This document shows positions 63,250 to 64,000 of a stretch of 64,000 bases of DNA, piece by piece. The stretch lies in contig NZ_JACHNC010000001.1 of the NCBI RefSeq assembly GCF_014205215.1, positions 6,630,501 to 6,694,500 of the forward strand, given 5' to 3'. Each line of letters starts with the position of its first letter. Positions within the stretch are counted from its first letter, which is position 1. A program made the position numbers and the translations under genes. The notes under the pieces are model-generated. The model did not search any database. It was given only the letters and a program-made list of their open reading frames with translations, and was not told where the DNA came from. Source of the DNA: Actinoplanes lobatus. GTDB taxonomy: Bacteria > Actinomycetota > Actinomycetes > Mycobacteriales > Micromonosporaceae.

Positions 63250-63831
63250 GTGGGCAAGGTGGTCATGTACAGCTCGGTGTCGGTGGACGGCTTCGTCGCG
63301 GACGAGAACGACCAGCCCGGACCGCTGTTCGACTGGTTGTCCAGCGGAGACGTCCCGTTGGACGAGAGCGGCGTGGTGAAGGTGTCGCAGACCTCCTACG
63401 ACTACACCCGGCCGTACTGGGACCAGATCGGGGTGACGATCTGCGGCCGCCGCGTCTTCGACCTGACCGACGGCTGGGACGGCAAGCCTCCGAGCGGGGT
63501 CGACCACGTGGTCGTCGTGACGCACCGGCCGACGCCCGACGGCTGGGACCCCGAGGCGCCGTTCCACTTCGTCGACAGCGTCGAGGCAGCCGTCGCCACG
63601 GCGCAGGAACTTGCGGGGGACCGCCTGGTCGAGGTCGCCGCCGGCGAGGTCGGTGGCCAGGTGCTTGCCGCGGGTCTGGTCGACGAGGTGCGCATGGACG
63701 TCGTACCCGTCGTCTTCGGGTCCGGAAAACGCTACTTCGGGTCGATCGACGCGCAGCACCTGTTGGAGGATCCCGACGTGGTGATTCAGGGCGACAGGGT
63801 GCTTCACCTGCGCTACCGGGTACGCCGTTGA
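63250..63831 (+). CDS. Dihydrofolate reductase / RibD-C family protein
   Basis: 193 residues from a GTG at 63250 (AGGAGAG RBS). Begins VVMYSSVSVDGFVADEND, contains VTICGRRVFDLTDGW (NADPH-fold strand) and VAAGEVGGQVLAAGLVDEV, the RibD-C signature. Same family as the gene at 8243 but not a close copy. Cytosolic reductase-like, substrate unknown. Confidence 0.8.
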   Translation: MGKVVMYSSVSVDGFVADENDQPGPLFDWLSSGDVPLDESGVVKVSQTSYDYTRPYWDQIGVTICGRRVFDLTDGWDGKPPSGVDHVVVVTHRPTPDGWDPEAPFHFVDSVEAAVATAQELAGDRLVEVAAGEVGGQVLAAGLVDEVRMDVVPVVFGSGKRYFGSIDAQHLLEDPDVVIQGDRVLHLRYRVRR

Positions 63832-63835
63832 CGGC

Positions 63836-64000
63836 TTATTGATCGACGGCGAAGACGACCGCACGGTTCGCGGCCGCGGCTTCGAGGTAGAAGTCGCGGA
63901 TTCGCGTGTCACGACAGTCGCTGTGCTGCGTTCTGTACAGCGTGGTCAACTTGGCCGCGGTCGTAGCCTCGAAACCGTACGCGGAAGTCGTTGGCCCGCA
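63836..64000 (-). CDS. C-terminal end of an unidentified protein (partial)
   Basis: Open from the window edge to TAA at 63836-63838: 54 residues with two Cys, ending DFYLEAAAANRAVVFAVDQ. Convergent with the RibD-C gene, only 4 bp between stops. Too little is present to name it. Confidence 0.4.
   Translation of the reverse strand, partial: CGPTTSAYGFEATTAAKLTTLYRTQHSDCRDTRIRDFYLEAAAANRAVVFAVDQ

Noticed and set aside
63187..63912. 241-residue minus-strand frame
   Set aside because: Antisense to the RibD-C gene; the plus-strand protein has the conserved motifs.
63910..64000. DivIVA-like reading (FRGYDRGQVDHAV) at the right edge, minus strand
   Set aside because: It is in a different frame from the open one that ends at 63836 and stops after about 29 codons; treated as chance resemblance.

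Overview
The window is very GC-rich, uses mostly G/C-ending codons with frequent GTG (occasionally TTG) starts, and carries genes typical of filamentous actinomycetes: a secreted GH12 glucanase, an aculeacin-acylase-like Ntn hydrolase, CHAT/TPR proteins, a DUF2690 exported protein, MraY, dodecin and many orphan regulators. A Micromonosporaceae chromosome, perhaps Actinoplanes, fits best. This is inference from gene content: there is no rRNA or confident tRNA here. I see no insertion sequence, prophage or CRISPR array.

Region by region. (1) 1-8.2 kb: right end of a non-ribosomal peptide cluster. It holds the end of a flavoprotein, a formyltransferase, a carrier-thioesterase protein (T-TE), an MFS exporter, an A-T-C protein and a free A domain. 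Reassembled as A1-T1-C2 + A2 + T2-TE, this is a two-module line split over three proteins, and its thioesterase has Cys in place of Ser. A perfect hairpin closes the cluster at 8.2 kb. (2) 8.2-16.5 kb: mixed single genes, including a helix-turn-helix pair, a TOPRIM protein, and an ArsR/CDF/His-rich metal module. (3) 16.5-25.9 kb: GH12 glucanase with a clear promoter, Tat flavoprotein, membrane esterase, secreted acylase, HNH protein, and a beta-propeller protein divergent from a LysR regulator. (4) 26-34 kb: a decayed patch (PiT and GH3 fragments), a membrane NACHT-type NTPase, membrane proteins, a Nudix protein, a MarR gene with an internal stop, and dodecin. (5) 34-39 kb: secreted helveticin-like protein, hydrolases and a methyltransferase-like protein in a less GC-rich stretch.

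(6) 39.2-48.4 kb: a 1677-residue TPR-CHAT putative protease overlapping a cysteine-rich partner gene, and opposite them a frameshifted TPR gene that has lost its expected CHAT half and ends at a likely rearrangement junction. (7) 48.4-56 kb: an orphan mraY with a perfect palindrome upstream, a DUF2690 protein, a PAS histidine kinase, a SUKH-like protein, and a NarL-type pair whose response regulator has lost its phospho-acceptor region. (8) 56-64 kb: PASTA-like lipoprotein, Ltp-family protein, frameshifted GntR and Nudix genes, a TPR protein made of 120-bp repeats, a beta-carbonic anhydrase next to a reductase remnant, and a RibD-C reductase.

Five genes carry single-base frameshifts or a nonsense codon (MarR, TPR, DUF6326, GntR, Nudix). 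Either the right half is decaying or the assembly has uncorrected errors; raw reads would decide. The most promising novel biology is the split NRPS with a Cys-type thioesterase and the CHAT protease/partner operon.
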